From Flavobacteriaceae bacterium (GTDB lineage Bacteria > Bacteroidota > Bacteroidia > Flavobacteriales > Flavobacteriaceae): a DNA stretch of 14,785 nucleotides. The translations under genes were made by a program, and so were the position numbers. The stretch is from NCBI GenBank assembly GCA_013001365.1, contig JABDMQ010000187.1, positions 1 through 14,785 of the forward strand, given 5' to 3'. The notes under the pieces were generated by a model. That model had not been told where the DNA came from. It searched no databases and was given only the letters and a program-made list of their open reading frames with translations. This document shows, piece by piece, positions 7,057-14,465 of this stretch; position 1 is the stretch's first letter, and each line of letters starts with the position of its first letter.

Positions 7057-9159
7057 TTAAAGTTGAATATTAAGTTTTGTATAGATTATCCTTCCTGGTA
7101 TGTTTCCCACAAAAAGTAAGTCTGTTTCAGATTCGGGAGCATCAGTAAAATCAAATATGTTATCAATCCCAAAACCGACTTGGTATTTCGCCCAAAAGGT
7201 TTTATTTATTGCCCAATCCCATATTGAATAAGGATTAACGAATTCGTCAAAATTGTCTAAATAGCTATTGCCATTAGTATCGAAAAGGCCATATTTGCTG
7301 CGATATGTGCCTCTTAAATTGGTGTCAAGATTCCATTTTTCAATGGAATAGAAGATTTTCAAGTTGGCCATATGCCTTGACCTATTGAACAATCCAAAAT
7401 AATCGTCCTCTGTAAGTTGAAATGAAGGTGAACTAGGTGATAATCTGGCAAATACCTCGCCATCCTTAAATGCGTTTTGTGCGTCCTTGTCCTTAGCAAA
7501 CAGTAATTGATAGCCACCAGAAATACTGAACTCATTATTTAGCTTCCAGGATGTATTGAACTCTAATCCCTGTGTATAGGCCTTGTTTACATTGTAGAAA
7601 CTGAAGATACCTTGACCATTTGTTTTATTAGCTATCAGTCTTGTGTCAATGAGGTCCTGAATATCATTCCTGAATAGATTGACTTCGAACTTCAATCTTG
7701 AGAATGGTTTGAAGGTTGTGCCAAAATTATAGGCTACTGAGTTTTCTGGTCTTAGTGCTCCATTATATTCCGAAATGGGAACAACAATTGTTGATATCTG
7801 ACCATCTTGATCAAGCTCAGGAATTTTGGTATTGACCGCATTGTATCCTAATATGGTATAACCAACAAAGCCATTTGTGAAATCGAAATACAATTGCCTG
7901 AAATCAGGTGCCTTGAAGCCATACCCTACGGACCCTTTTAGATCAATTTTATCATTGAGTTCATATCGCAACGCTGCTTTTGGGCTGAATTGTGAATCGT
8001 AATCTGAATGACCATCAAATCTTGCACCGAGAATTACGTTGAGCTTATCTAAAGGGCTCCCTTCATATTGAAGATAAACGAACGGCGAATTGAATCTTGG
8101 ATTAGTACTAAAATCGGTTCTATTCAAGGTTTCATGGTCCATTCCCAATCCGCCAAAGAAAGAATGATTCTCGTTTGGCGCAAAGCTTGCCCTGATCTCT
8201 GGCCTAATGAGCAGCTCGTTATAGTCGCTATTGCTAAAGAATGTATTGTCCTCTAATGTGTTCAAGAATTCATCGGCCTTATAACGAGTGGCATAAAATT
8301 CAAAATAACTGCTCCACCTGTCATTATATTCATGGTCCAGTTTAAATTGCGTGTTCCATTCGTTAATAGTTATTTCTCCAGCTTCATCTTCGGTAGGTGC
8401 ATATTCTTGGTCTTGGAGGTAATACCTTGCCGAAGCCAGCAGATTTGTCTTTGCATTGATTGCATAATCAACCTTGGTATTGAACGTATAATTACTGTAA
8501 GGGTCTACTGTATTTAAATTGGCTGCATTGGCAAATTGATAGCCATCACTGCTATTCCTGTTAATAAAAGTATTAATTGACAGACCTTCTTTCTTATAAT
8601 TCAAGTTGATGTTAGCATCATGCGTGTTGAACGTCCCATAACGATACCTGATATTGCTTTTGAAGCCGGCATCCTTAGGTCGGTCCGTGATAATGTTTAT
8701 GACACCTCCTAGAGCCTCACTTCCATAAAGACTGGACGAAGCTCCTTTTACGATTTCGATCTGCTTGATATTGCCAACACTGATTCTTGAAATATCAAGA
8801 GTTCCGGCCGAACGACCAATAAGAGGCACCCCATCAATTAAGATCAAAGTGTATTGTGAATCAAGGCCTTGCATCTGAATACCAGCACCACCTACAAACT
8901 CAGAGACCGTAATCAGTCCGGTTTGTTCATTAAGCAGATCGTCCAGCCTCTGCGAATTGATTCGTTGAATCTCTTTTTTACCGATTATTTGAGCTGGCAA
9001 TGGTAATGAGGATAATTGTCTCACGGTACGAGTTGCTGTAACCATGACCTCATCTAGTTCTTGCACCTTCAAGGAGTCATGGGTAACTTCCGTGTCTGAT
9101 TGGGATAACCCAATCAATGGAAGAATTAATAAGATGGTAAAGCGAAAACTGTTTTTCAT
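7057..9159 (-). CDS. TonB-dependent outer-membrane receptor, HmuR-like
   Basis: This 700-residue receptor has a signal peptide (1-20, ending GLSQ) and a TonB box (LDEVMVTATR, 35-44). The plug domain runs to about 160 with standard motifs (ILIDGVPLIG 106-115, IEIVKGASSSLYGSEALGGVINII 134-157), followed by a 22-strand-type barrel. The segment GYGFKAPDFRQLYF (412-425) resembles the FRAP box of haem receptors, and RPENSVAYNFG (470-480) may be the matching NPxL-like element. Unusually, about 45 residues lie between them. The C-terminal NIQL lacks the usual terminal Phe. There is no carboxypeptidase-like N-terminal domain, so it is not a SusC. Pairing with an HmuY-like lipoprotein downstream and a divergent AraC regulator points to haem or iron-chelate uptake, but no cognate inner-membrane transporter is in the window. 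A siderophore or another chelate is possible. Confidence 0.94.
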   Translation of the reverse strand: MKNSFRFTILLILPLIGLSQSDTEVTHDSLKVQELDEVMVTATRTVRQLSSLPLPAQIIGKKEIQRINSQRLDDLLNEQTGLITVSEFVGGAGIQMQGLDSQYTLILIDGVPLIGRSAGTLDISRISVGNIKQIEIVKGASSSLYGSEALGGVINIITDRPKDAGFKSNIRYRYGTFNTHDANINLNYKKEGLSINTFINRNSSDGYQFANAANLNTVDPYSNYTFNTKVDYAINAKTNLLASARYYLQDQEYAPTEDEAGEITINEWNTQFKLDHEYNDRWSSYFEFYATRYKADEFLNTLEDNTFFSNSDYNELLIRPEIRASFAPNENHSFFGGLGMDHETLNRTDFSTNPRFNSPFVYLQYEGSPLDKLNVILGARFDGHSDYDSQFSPKAALRYELNDKIDLKGSVGYGFKAPDFRQLYFDFTNGFVGYTILGYNAVNTKIPELDQDGQISTIVVPISEYNGALRPENSVAYNFGTTFKPFSRLKFEVNLFRNDIQDLIDTRLIANKTNGQGIFSFYNVNKAYTQGLEFNTSWKLNNEFSISGGYQLLFAKDKDAQNAFKDGEVFARLSPSSPSFQLTEDDYFGLFNRSRHMANLKIFYSIEKWNLDTNLRGTYRSKYGLFDTNGNSYLDNFDEFVNPYSIWDWAINKTFWAKYQVGFGIDNIFDFTDAPESETDLLFVGNIPGRIIYTKLNIQL

Positions 9160-9187
9160 CTACTTCAGGACAATCTTTTAGCAGGTG

Positions 9188-9195
9188 CAAAAATA
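9188..9195 (-). promoter_or_regulatory. Candidate -7 element for the receptor/HmuY operon
   Basis: On the minus strand this reads TATTTTTG, an exact match to TAnnTTTG, 28 bases upstream of the receptor ATG. The expected -33 position (about 9215) has only TTTTC, so the promoter may depend on an activator such as the divergent AraC protein. Confidence 0.5.
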
Positions 9196-9288
9196 GTTTA
9201 GGATATTTCTTGAAAATAACGCTGAAAGCTTAAAGAATATCGTTCAAAGATAAATTAACGAAAACAACGACAATCCATGGTTTTTAGG

Positions 9289-9296
9289 TATTTTTG
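9289..9296 (+). promoter_or_regulatory. Candidate -7 element for the AraC-family regulator
   Basis: TATTTTTG matches TAnnTTTG exactly and shares the 10-mer TATTTTTGCA with the divergent receptor promoter. No clear -33 TTTG lies upstream. The predicted transcript start would leave a leader of about 60 bases to the ATG at 9363. Confidence 0.42.
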
Positions 9297-9312
9297 CAAA
9301 CTAGTTAATTAG

Positions 9313-9334
9313 ATTATTTCATAATTTTTCATAA
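9313..9334. promoter_or_regulatory. Repeat cluster in the divergent region (possible operator)
   Basis: TTTCATAA occurs twice, at 9317-9324 and 9327-9334, exactly 10 bases (about one helical turn) apart. A perfect inverted pair ATTAT-TTC-ATAAT spans 9313-9325. Paired direct half-sites at helical spacing fit AraC-family binding. In such AT-rich DNA this may also be chance. Confidence 0.3.
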
Positions 9335-9362
9335 CGAATTCTTAAAATATATCGAATAAAGA

Positions 9363-10211
9363 ATGGTAAAAGAACATCTCCTTGACGAACAGTTCACGTT
9401 AGTTGAAATCGAGAATGGCCAGCAGGATGACTTTAATTTTTTCAAAGATGTCAAGAATGATCGCATACAGCTGCATTTTTGTTTGAAAGGAAATGGAATC
9501 CTTAAATATGGCCCACATTACAGTCTTGAAGTCAAGTCATCTAATTCAATCTTGTTATACAACCCTATTCAGGACTTGCCAATTAACCTGAGCCTGAATG
9601 CAAGCGGTAAATATTTGGTATTTATAGTGACTATCGAACTGTTTCACTCATTCTTTTCGGAAGTTGCTGGAATAATTCCTTTTCTCAATGAAGAGAACAA
9701 GAACAAGAAGTATTATTTGGACAAAGAACTATCTCCAGCTGAGATGTTGGTCTTGAACCAAATATTTGATGACAAGAAATTCAATGGTGCGCATAAATTA
9801 TATATAACTGCCAAGGCCTATGAGGCTTTGAGTCTATATTTTGGCAACAACAATAACGAGCAAAACTGTCCTTTCCTGGATAGCGAAGCAAACACGGAGC
9901 GTATCAAGAAAGCCAAGCAAATAGTCATTGACCATATGGCAGAGCCGCCTTCCTTGCAAGATATTGCCAATCAAGTTGGACTTTCTTTGTCTAATTTAAA
10001 GACGGGATTTAAGCATATCTATGGCGAATCCGTGTTTAATTTCCTTTTGGACTATAAACTCGAATATGCTAGGAAACAACTACTATCGAAAGAGTACAAT
10101 GTTTCTGAAATAAGTCTTCAAGTGGGTTATAGTACTGCGAGTCATTTCATTGCTGCATTCAAGAAAAAATATGGGACTACGCCTAAGCAGTATGCAATGA
10201 GCATTAACTAA
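9363..10211 (+). CDS. AraC-family transcriptional regulator, divergent from the receptor operon
   Basis: This 282-residue protein has an N-terminal sensor-like domain (about 1-160; note IQLHFCLKGNGILKYG at 35-50 and SNSILLYNP at 60-68) and a C-terminal AraC DNA-binding domain (about 180-282). The two helix-turn-helix units lie near 197-217 (LQDIANQVGLSLSNLKTGFK) and 246-267 (VSEISLQVGYSTASHFIAAF), and the family signature YGTTPKQY is at 270-277. The N-terminal part recalls PchR-type regulators that control siderophore or haem receptors, although no characterised ligand site can be assigned. It is transcribed away from the TonB receptor across 203 bases, so the most likely role is iron- or ligand-responsive activation of that operon and autoregulation. 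Its stop lies 5 bases from the convergent CvpA-family gene. Confidence 0.93.
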   Translation: MVKEHLLDEQFTLVEIENGQQDDFNFFKDVKNDRIQLHFCLKGNGILKYGPHYSLEVKSSNSILLYNPIQDLPINLSLNASGKYLVFIVTIELFHSFFSEVAGIIPFLNEENKNKKYYLDKELSPAEMLVLNQIFDDKKFNGAHKLYITAKAYEALSLYFGNNNNEQNCPFLDSEANTERIKKAKQIVIDHMAEPPSLQDIANQVGLSLSNLKTGFKHIYGESVFNFLLDYKLEYARKQLLSKEYNVSEISLQVGYSTASHFIAAFKKKYGTTPKQYAMSIN

Positions 10212-10216
10212 GTAAA

Positions 10217-10744
10217 TTACAATGAAACAATAATATTGACGGTTTCATCATCGGAATCTTCATCTTTCTTAATGATACTCGGAAAAATCATAGGTGCCAA
10301 GGACCTGACGGGTTCATAAAGCACAGATTCCTCTATGTCGTCTTCGCCTACAAATGGTAGCACATTGTTCATCTTATTGAAAACGATCAATACGATACTA
10401 AGTATCAATCCTATTTTCAATGCTCCAAAAACACCTCCTAGAATTTTGTTGAGTATGCCTAAGGCAGCAAAATCGGCTAATTTGGTCAAGGCCTTACCAG
10501 CCAAAGAAATAGCTATGATAATAACAACAAAGGTAATGGCGAATGCTGCTAGGTTAATGGTTTTCTCATTCCACTCTGTCCTTGACTGAAGGAATTCTGC
10601 AGCATAATCACTAAAATGAATAGCACCGTAAACTCCAGCGATCAAGGCGACGAGTGAAGCGACCTCAACAAAAAGGCCTTTCATGAAGCCTCTCACTAAG
10701 CCAAATAATAAAAGTGCCCCTAGAATAATGTCAATTACATTCAT
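10217..10744 (-). CDS. cvpA: CvpA family membrane protein
   Basis: This 175-residue inner-membrane protein has four predicted helices (about 3-20, 25-45, 63-86, 104-123). It has the characteristic CvpA opening MNVIDIILGALLLFGLVRGFMKGLF, in which the first helix is followed by the conserved RG-F-KG turn. The C-terminus is short, soluble and acidic (DEDSDDE, 161-167). CvpA proteins are named for colicin V production in Escherichia coli; in most bacteria they appear to have envelope or purine-related housekeeping roles that are poorly defined. In this window it is a single gene: the convergent regulator ends 5 bases away and the upstream neighbour is divergent with 73 bases between the starts. 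The ATG at 10744 starts directly at the conserved N-terminus. Confidence 0.92.
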   Translation of the reverse strand: MNVIDIILGALLLFGLVRGFMKGLFVEVASLVALIAGVYGAIHFSDYAAEFLQSRTEWNEKTINLAAFAITFVVIIIAISLAGKALTKLADFAALGILNKILGGVFGALKIGLILSIVLIVFNKMNNVLPFVGEDDIEESVLYEPVRSLAPMIFPSIIKKDEDSDDETVNIIVSL

Positions 10745-10761
10745 GGTCAGTTAGTTTTTAA

Positions 10762-10769
10762 CAAATATA
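10762..10769 (-). promoter_or_regulatory. Candidate -7 element for the CvpA-family gene
   Basis: Minus-strand TATATTTG matches TAnnTTTG exactly, 17 bases upstream of the ATG at 10744, giving a leader of roughly 10 bases. No convincing -33 is seen. Confidence 0.5.
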
Positions 10770-10774
10770 GCGGA

Positions 10775-10801
10775 TTGATCCATATGTACTTTGTAACTTT
10801 G
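10775..10801 (+). promoter_or_regulatory. Candidate promoter for the 118-residue protein gene
   Basis: TTG at 10775-10777, then 16 bases, then TAACTTTG (10794-10801), an exact TAnnTTTG. Transcription would start about 10 bases before the ATG at 10818. It lies back to back with the minus-strand -7 at 10762-10769 inside a 73-base divergent gap. Confidence 0.5.
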
Positions 10802-10817
10802 CTTTTCATAATTTATT

Positions 10818-11174
10818 ATGTCAAGAGACGACCAATTAAAGGAACGATGGCTGCTTGTAGTCAAAAAATTATCAGCTCAATTTGCTGATGGCGATACTTT
10901 GGACCTTGATTCTATAATTTATTTAATAGGAATACAAGAATTAGGACAATTGGACAGGAAATTCAAGAAAGACCATAAATTGGACCTTATGCATATAGCC
11001 ATTTGTAGGCTTCTTGAACCGTATGGCTATTACGAATTCGATTATTTTGATGATGATGGTTGGCCTCATTACATAGTGAAAGAAGAATTGCCTAACCTAA
11101 AGGCTGGAGAACAAAGCGTACTGATGAAAGAAGCTATTGTCAACTATTTCCTTGAAGCAGAATTCATTCAATAA
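10818..11174 (+). CDS. Small cytosolic protein of unknown function upstream of pheS
   Basis: This 118-residue protein has no signal peptide or membrane helix. It is predicted helical in the N-terminal part (QLKERWLLVVKKLSAQF; SIIYLIGIQELG) with a conserved-looking middle, KLDLMHIAICRLLEPYGYYEFDYFDDDGWPHYI (54-86). In that segment acidic and aromatic residues alternate and one His (84) lies near Trp82. The C-terminus is again helical (VLMKEAIVNYFLEA). I recognise it as a type of short conserved hypothetical protein in Flavobacteria but know no function. It lies 37 bases upstream of pheS on the same strand with its own candidate promoter, so read-through into pheS is possible. The Asp-rich segment could bind metal, but nothing in the sequence proves this. 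Confidence 0.76.
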   Translation: MSRDDQLKERWLLVVKKLSAQFADGDTLDLDSIIYLIGIQELGQLDRKFKKDHKLDLMHIAICRLLEPYGYYEFDYFDDDGWPHYIVKEELPNLKAGEQSVLMKEAIVNYFLEAEFIQ

Positions 11175-11181
11175 GAATTAT

Positions 11182-11189
11182 TAAATTTG
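11182..11189 (+). promoter_or_regulatory. Candidate -7 element for pheS
   Basis: TAAATTTG is an exact TAnnTTTG, 22 bases before the ATG at 11212, in the 37-base gap after the upstream gene. No TTTG or TTG is found at the right -33 distance, so an internal promoter here is only suggested. Confidence 0.42.
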
Positions 11190-11211
11190 CCGTTCACTTT
11201 TACGTGAGAAC

Positions 11212-12231
11212 ATGATAGACAAGATAAAGGAACTTATCGCCGAAGCTGAGGCTTTTAAATCACATTCCAAGGACGAGATCGAAGCATTCCGTGTCAAGTT
11301 CTTAGGCAAGAAAGGATTGCTTAACGAGTACTTTGCTGAGTTCAAGAATGTTGCCAACGATCAAAAGAAAGAATTCGGTCAAGCAATCAATCAATTAAAG
11401 TCAACTGCACAGGAAAAAGTCAATTCGCTTAAAGCAGATCTTGAAAGCAAGGAAGAAGTAAAAGGCGCTTATGGCGATCTATCAAGGCCAGGAGAACCTA
11501 TTGAAATTGGTGCTCGTCATCCTGTTTCTATCATTAAAAACCAGATCATAGATATATTCTCACGGATTGGATTCAATGTTAGTGAAGGACCGGAGATCGA
11601 GGACGATTGGCATAACTTCACGGCATTGAACTTGCCTGAATATCATCCAGCAAGAGACATGCAGGATACCTTCTTTATCCAAACAGATCCCGATATCCTC
11701 TTACGAACACACACCAGTTCTGTTCAGGTGCGTTATATGGAAAACAACAAGCCACCTATTCGTACCATTTCACCGGGAAGGGTTTATAGGAACGAGGCCA
11801 TTTCAGCACGATCGCATTGTTTCTTTCATCAAGTTGAAGGCTTGTACATAGATAAAGACGTAAGCTTTGCAGACTTAAAGCAAACACTTCAATACTTTAC
11901 CACCGAAATGTTCGGTAAATCGAAAATACGTTTGCGTCCTTCCTATTTCCCGTTTACAGAACCAAGTGCCGAGGTTGATGTGTATTGGGGATTGGAGACC
12001 GAAACCGATTACAAAATGACCAAAGGCACGGGATGGCTCGAGATCATGGGCTGTGGTATGGTAGATCCTAATGTACTTGAGAACTGCGGTATTGACCCAA
12101 AGGAATACTCTGGATTTGCCTTCGGAATGGGAATTGACCGTATCGCGTTATTACAATACCAAATTTCGGATATACGGATGCTTAGCGAGAATGATGTTCG
12201 TTTTCTAGAGCAGTTCAAATCTGCTTTTTAA
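11212..12231 (+). CDS. pheS: Phenylalanine--tRNA ligase alpha subunit
   Basis: This 339-residue catalytic subunit of PheRS charges tRNA(Phe) in the cytoplasm as an alpha2-beta2 complex. An N-terminal coiled coil (about 1-85) that contacts tRNA precedes the class II synthetase core. Signatures are HPARDMQDTF (145-154), RTHTSSVQVR (165-174), the motif 2 region YRNEAISARSHCFFHQVEG (192-210), FPFTEPSAEVDV (246-257) and motif 3 GFAFGMGIDRIALL (301-314). Length is normal for bacterial PheS. No pheT follows: the next gene is convergent gpsA, so the beta subunit must be encoded elsewhere. There is no sign of a leader peptide or attenuator in the short upstream gap. Confidence 0.98.
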   Translation: MIDKIKELIAEAEAFKSHSKDEIEAFRVKFLGKKGLLNEYFAEFKNVANDQKKEFGQAINQLKSTAQEKVNSLKADLESKEEVKGAYGDLSRPGEPIEIGARHPVSIIKNQIIDIFSRIGFNVSEGPEIEDDWHNFTALNLPEYHPARDMQDTFFIQTDPDILLRTHTSSVQVRYMENNKPPIRTISPGRVYRNEAISARSHCFFHQVEGLYIDKDVSFADLKQTLQYFTTEMFGKSKIRLRPSYFPFTEPSAEVDVYWGLETETDYKMTKGTGWLEIMGCGMVDPNVLENCGIDPKEYSGFAFGMGIDRIALLQYQISDIRMLSENDVRFLEQFKSAF

Positions 12232-12236
12232 GATTG

Positions 12237-13238
12237 TCAGTCTAATCTTTCTGTTAACTTATTAAAAACCTTTTTGGGGTTCTTGTTCTCATAGAGAATG
12301 CTGTAAACCGCATCAATAATAGGTATTCGGGTCTTCTTCTCATTCTTTTCATTAAGCATCCTCGCACTTTTCGTTGCATAATACCCTTCGGCAATCATAT
12401 TCATTTCCATTTGGGCCGATTTCACGGTATAGCCCTTCCCTATCATATTACCGAACATTCGATTTCTTGAAAATATAGAATAGCCCGTTACCAGTAAGTC
12501 CCCTAAATACGCAGAATTATTGATGTTGCGCTTCATCTTATGCATCTTCTTGATGAATCGCTTCATTTCTCGTATGGAATTGCTCATCAATACACTTTGA
12601 AAATTATCGCCATAACCCAATCCATGTGCAATTCCTGCCGCAATGGCATAAATATTCTTGAGCATAGCTGCGTATTCAGTTCCAATAATATCATCACTGA
12701 TCTTCGTACGAATGTAATCGCTAGATAATTTATTTGCTACTTCCTGTGCTTTGTCTTGATCGGCACATGAAATCGTTAGGTAAGATAACCGCTCAAGAGC
12801 TACTTCCTCAGCATGGCAAGGTCCTGAGATCACGGCTATGTTCTCAAAAGGAATATTATAGATATCATGGAAATGCTCCCCAACCAGAAGCCCACTTTCA
12901 GGAATTATGCCCTTTACAGCAGAAACAATGATCTTATCCTTAATGTCAACAGTGAGTTTATCAAGCTCCGATTGCATGAAAGCAGATGGAATCGCAAAAA
13001 TCAATACGTTTGCGTAATCTGCCATTTCATTGATGTCGTTACTTAGTTTAAGCTGTTCGGTATGGAACTCGACAGAACTCAAATAACTAGGATTATGTTT
13101 CTCCTTGATTATATGCTCCTTGGTATATATACTTCGCATGTACCATCCAACCTCATCTAGGTTCTCACATAGCATCTTAACAATGGCCGTTGCCCAACTA
13201 CCACTCCCAAATACCGCATATCTTGATTTATCACTCAT
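12237..13238 (-). CDS. gpsA: NAD(P)-dependent glycerol-3-phosphate dehydrogenase
   Basis: This 333-residue cytoplasmic enzyme reduces dihydroxyacetone phosphate to sn-glycerol 3-phosphate, the backbone precursor of phospholipids. The Rossmann dinucleotide motif is GSGSWATA (11-18). The family signature residues are visible: AVKG with Lys109, the SGPCHAEE segment (138-145), catalytic Lys194 in AAMLKNIYAIAAG (190-202), the GDLLVTGYSIFSRNRMFG segment (246-263) and IAEGYYATKSA (282-292). Length is normal. It is transcribed towards pheS with only 5 bases between the stop codons. The next gene upstream diverges from it across 128 bases. The ATG at 13238 is right for the N-terminal position of the nucleotide-binding loop. 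Confidence 0.97.
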   Translation of the reverse strand: MSDKSRYAVFGSGSWATAIVKMLCENLDEVGWYMRSIYTKEHIIKEKHNPSYLSSVEFHTEQLKLSNDINEMADYANVLIFAIPSAFMQSELDKLTVDIKDKIIVSAVKGIIPESGLLVGEHFHDIYNIPFENIAVISGPCHAEEVALERLSYLTISCADQDKAQEVANKLSSDYIRTKISDDIIGTEYAAMLKNIYAIAAGIAHGLGYGDNFQSVLMSNSIREMKRFIKKMHKMKRNINNSAYLGDLLVTGYSIFSRNRMFGNMIGKGYTVKSAQMEMNMIAEGYYATKSARMLNEKNEKKTRIPIIDAVYSILYENKNPKKVFNKLTERLD

Positions 13239-13366
13239 TTACTAATTGAATTGATAATCAAAATTAAACAAATTCTACCTGTGCATAATTAATTGAATAT
13301 GAAGCAAATAGCTTTTTTGGCATGTATTTTGAACTTCCACTTACCATAATTTAAAACTGCTGGATT

Positions 13367-14311
13367 ATGAAGACTATTAAACTACTTTCAGGATTTGCCT
13401 TAGCGGCAACACTATTTACTTCTTGCTATACAGAAGTGCTTGTAGATGATTATGTTGACAATACCCCACAGATTTCATTGAATCAGTTGCTTAATTCCTA
13501 TGAGCTATGGTATGTAGACATAAATGCTACTTTAGGAAATGGACAAACTCCCTTTTTGCAAAAGGCATTTACCGTCTCATTTAGAAATGGAGTAGTCTAC
13601 GCTAACAATAATCTAGTTGGTATTGGCAGTCAAGGTGGTGGTTACGGAATCTCGATAGGGTATTATGATGCCTACGATATGATCTTGGATGTGTATCATG
13701 ACATTGATGGATATGAAACCTTTGATGTCTACCAAATAGACGGAAATACCATCGAACTTTATAATCCTTATAACGACACATCTTATTTCCTGGATGGATA
13801 TCAAAGAGCTAATTTCGATTATGACTATGTGTTCTTTGATAACATTCATTACTTCCTTCAAGAATATGAAGCTTGGGAAAAAACGTATACAAGCCAAATG
13901 GGAGCGCTTAATGAATTCGACAACGAAAATTACCTGCAATTCTTGGCTGGTGGAAATGACTCAGAATTCAGGAGTTCTCAAGATGAGAATGTGAGCGATG
14001 TAAATGATATCTATTGGGATTATACAGGACTATATGATGTCGCTGATGTTCCAGGAGATCCATACCTAAAATTCTTAACATTAGATTATGATTATTTCGA
14101 CAATGAATTTTTCGAACTTGACGTTATAAATGACGGAAAGATAGAACTCTACCATAGTGATTCAGGTACGATCTACGAATTCGAGGGTCGTGGATACATA
14201 CAGTATTTGAGAACAGCTAACGGTACTGACAAGAACAAATCTTCAGGTGAGAAAATGCGAAAGCAGAAAACACCTAAAAAAGATAATCCAAGAGAAAGCA
14301 AACGAAACTAG
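13367..14311 (+). CDS. Flavobacterial lipoprotein of unknown function with internal duplication and basic tail
   Basis: This 314-residue protein has a lipoprotein signal ending in LFTSC (Cys20). Two related halves are visible: residues about 41-147 and 163-281. SYELW (44-48) matches EYEAW (166-170), and the hairpin GNTIELYNPYNDTSYFLDGY (126-145) matches DGKIELYHSDSGTIYEFEGRGY (256-277). Each half is beta-rich and full of Tyr, Asp and Phe, as in small lipocalin-like sheets. The last about 33 residues (282-314) are quite different: disordered and basic, with 13 Lys/Arg. Similar proteins have, as I recall, been labelled nicotinic acid mononucleotide adenylyltransferase in databases; no nucleotidyltransferase HxGH-type motif is present, and a lipoprotein is not expected to have that role. 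Predicted location is an envelope membrane, possibly the surface. It is a single gene with a strong terminator. Confidence 0.85.
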   Translation: MKTIKLLSGFALAATLFTSCYTEVLVDDYVDNTPQISLNQLLNSYELWYVDINATLGNGQTPFLQKAFTVSFRNGVVYANNNLVGIGSQGGGYGISIGYYDAYDMILDVYHDIDGYETFDVYQIDGNTIELYNPYNDTSYFLDGYQRANFDYDYVFFDNIHYFLQEYEAWEKTYTSQMGALNEFDNENYLQFLAGGNDSEFRSSQDENVSDVNDIYWDYTGLYDVADVPGDPYLKFLTLDYDYFDNEFFELDVINDGKIELYHSDSGTIYEFEGRGYIQYLRTANGTDKNKSSGEKMRKQKTPKKDNPRESKRN

Positions 14312-14337
14312 ATTTTTTTGGTTGGTTATTTAGTTTC

Positions 14338-14375
14338 ACCGCTCAACTGATATAAATGCAGTTGAGCGGTTTTTT
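14338..14375 (+). terminator. Strong rho-independent terminator after the lipoprotein gene
   Basis: ACCGCTCAACTG (14338-14349) pairs perfectly with CAGTTGAGCGGT (14359-14370): a 12-bp stem, 9-base loop, then T-run 14370-14375. It lies 26 bases after the stop. This is the strongest hairpin seen in the window. Confidence 0.93.
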
Positions 14376-14398
14376 GTTTTAAATAGGAAATCAATCGA

Positions 14399-14429
14399 TT
14401 GCCAATGGCAGCTTTATTTCGTAATTTTA
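14399..14429 (+). promoter_or_regulatory. Possible promoter for the BON-domain protein gene
   Basis: TTG at 14399-14401 is followed after 20 bases by TAATTTTA (14422-14429), a partial match to TAnnTTTG. It would leave a leader of roughly 30 bases before the ATG at 14466. Weak evidence. Confidence 0.28.
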
Positions 14430-14465
14430 AAGCCTCATTTAAAAACAACAAAAACTCAAAAACAC

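Noticed and set aside
10222..10248. Inverted repeat ATGAAAC / GTTTCAT near the end of the CvpA-family gene, as a possible terminator.
   Set aside because: It has a 13-base AT-rich loop, no T-run on either strand, and lies inside the coding region.
11175..11211. An amino-acid-responsive leader or T-box before pheS.
   Set aside because: The gap is only 37 bases, with no room for a leader peptide plus attenuator and no T-box motif.
12230..12249. Hairpin AAGATT / AATCTT between pheS and gpsA as a bidirectional terminator.
   Set aside because: Only 6 mostly A-T pairs with a loop of 8 and no proper T-run; too weak to call.
13613..13994. Open frames on both strands inside the lipoprotein gene.
   Set aside because: The host frame has a lipoprotein signal and an internal duplication; the alternative products show neither signals nor domains.
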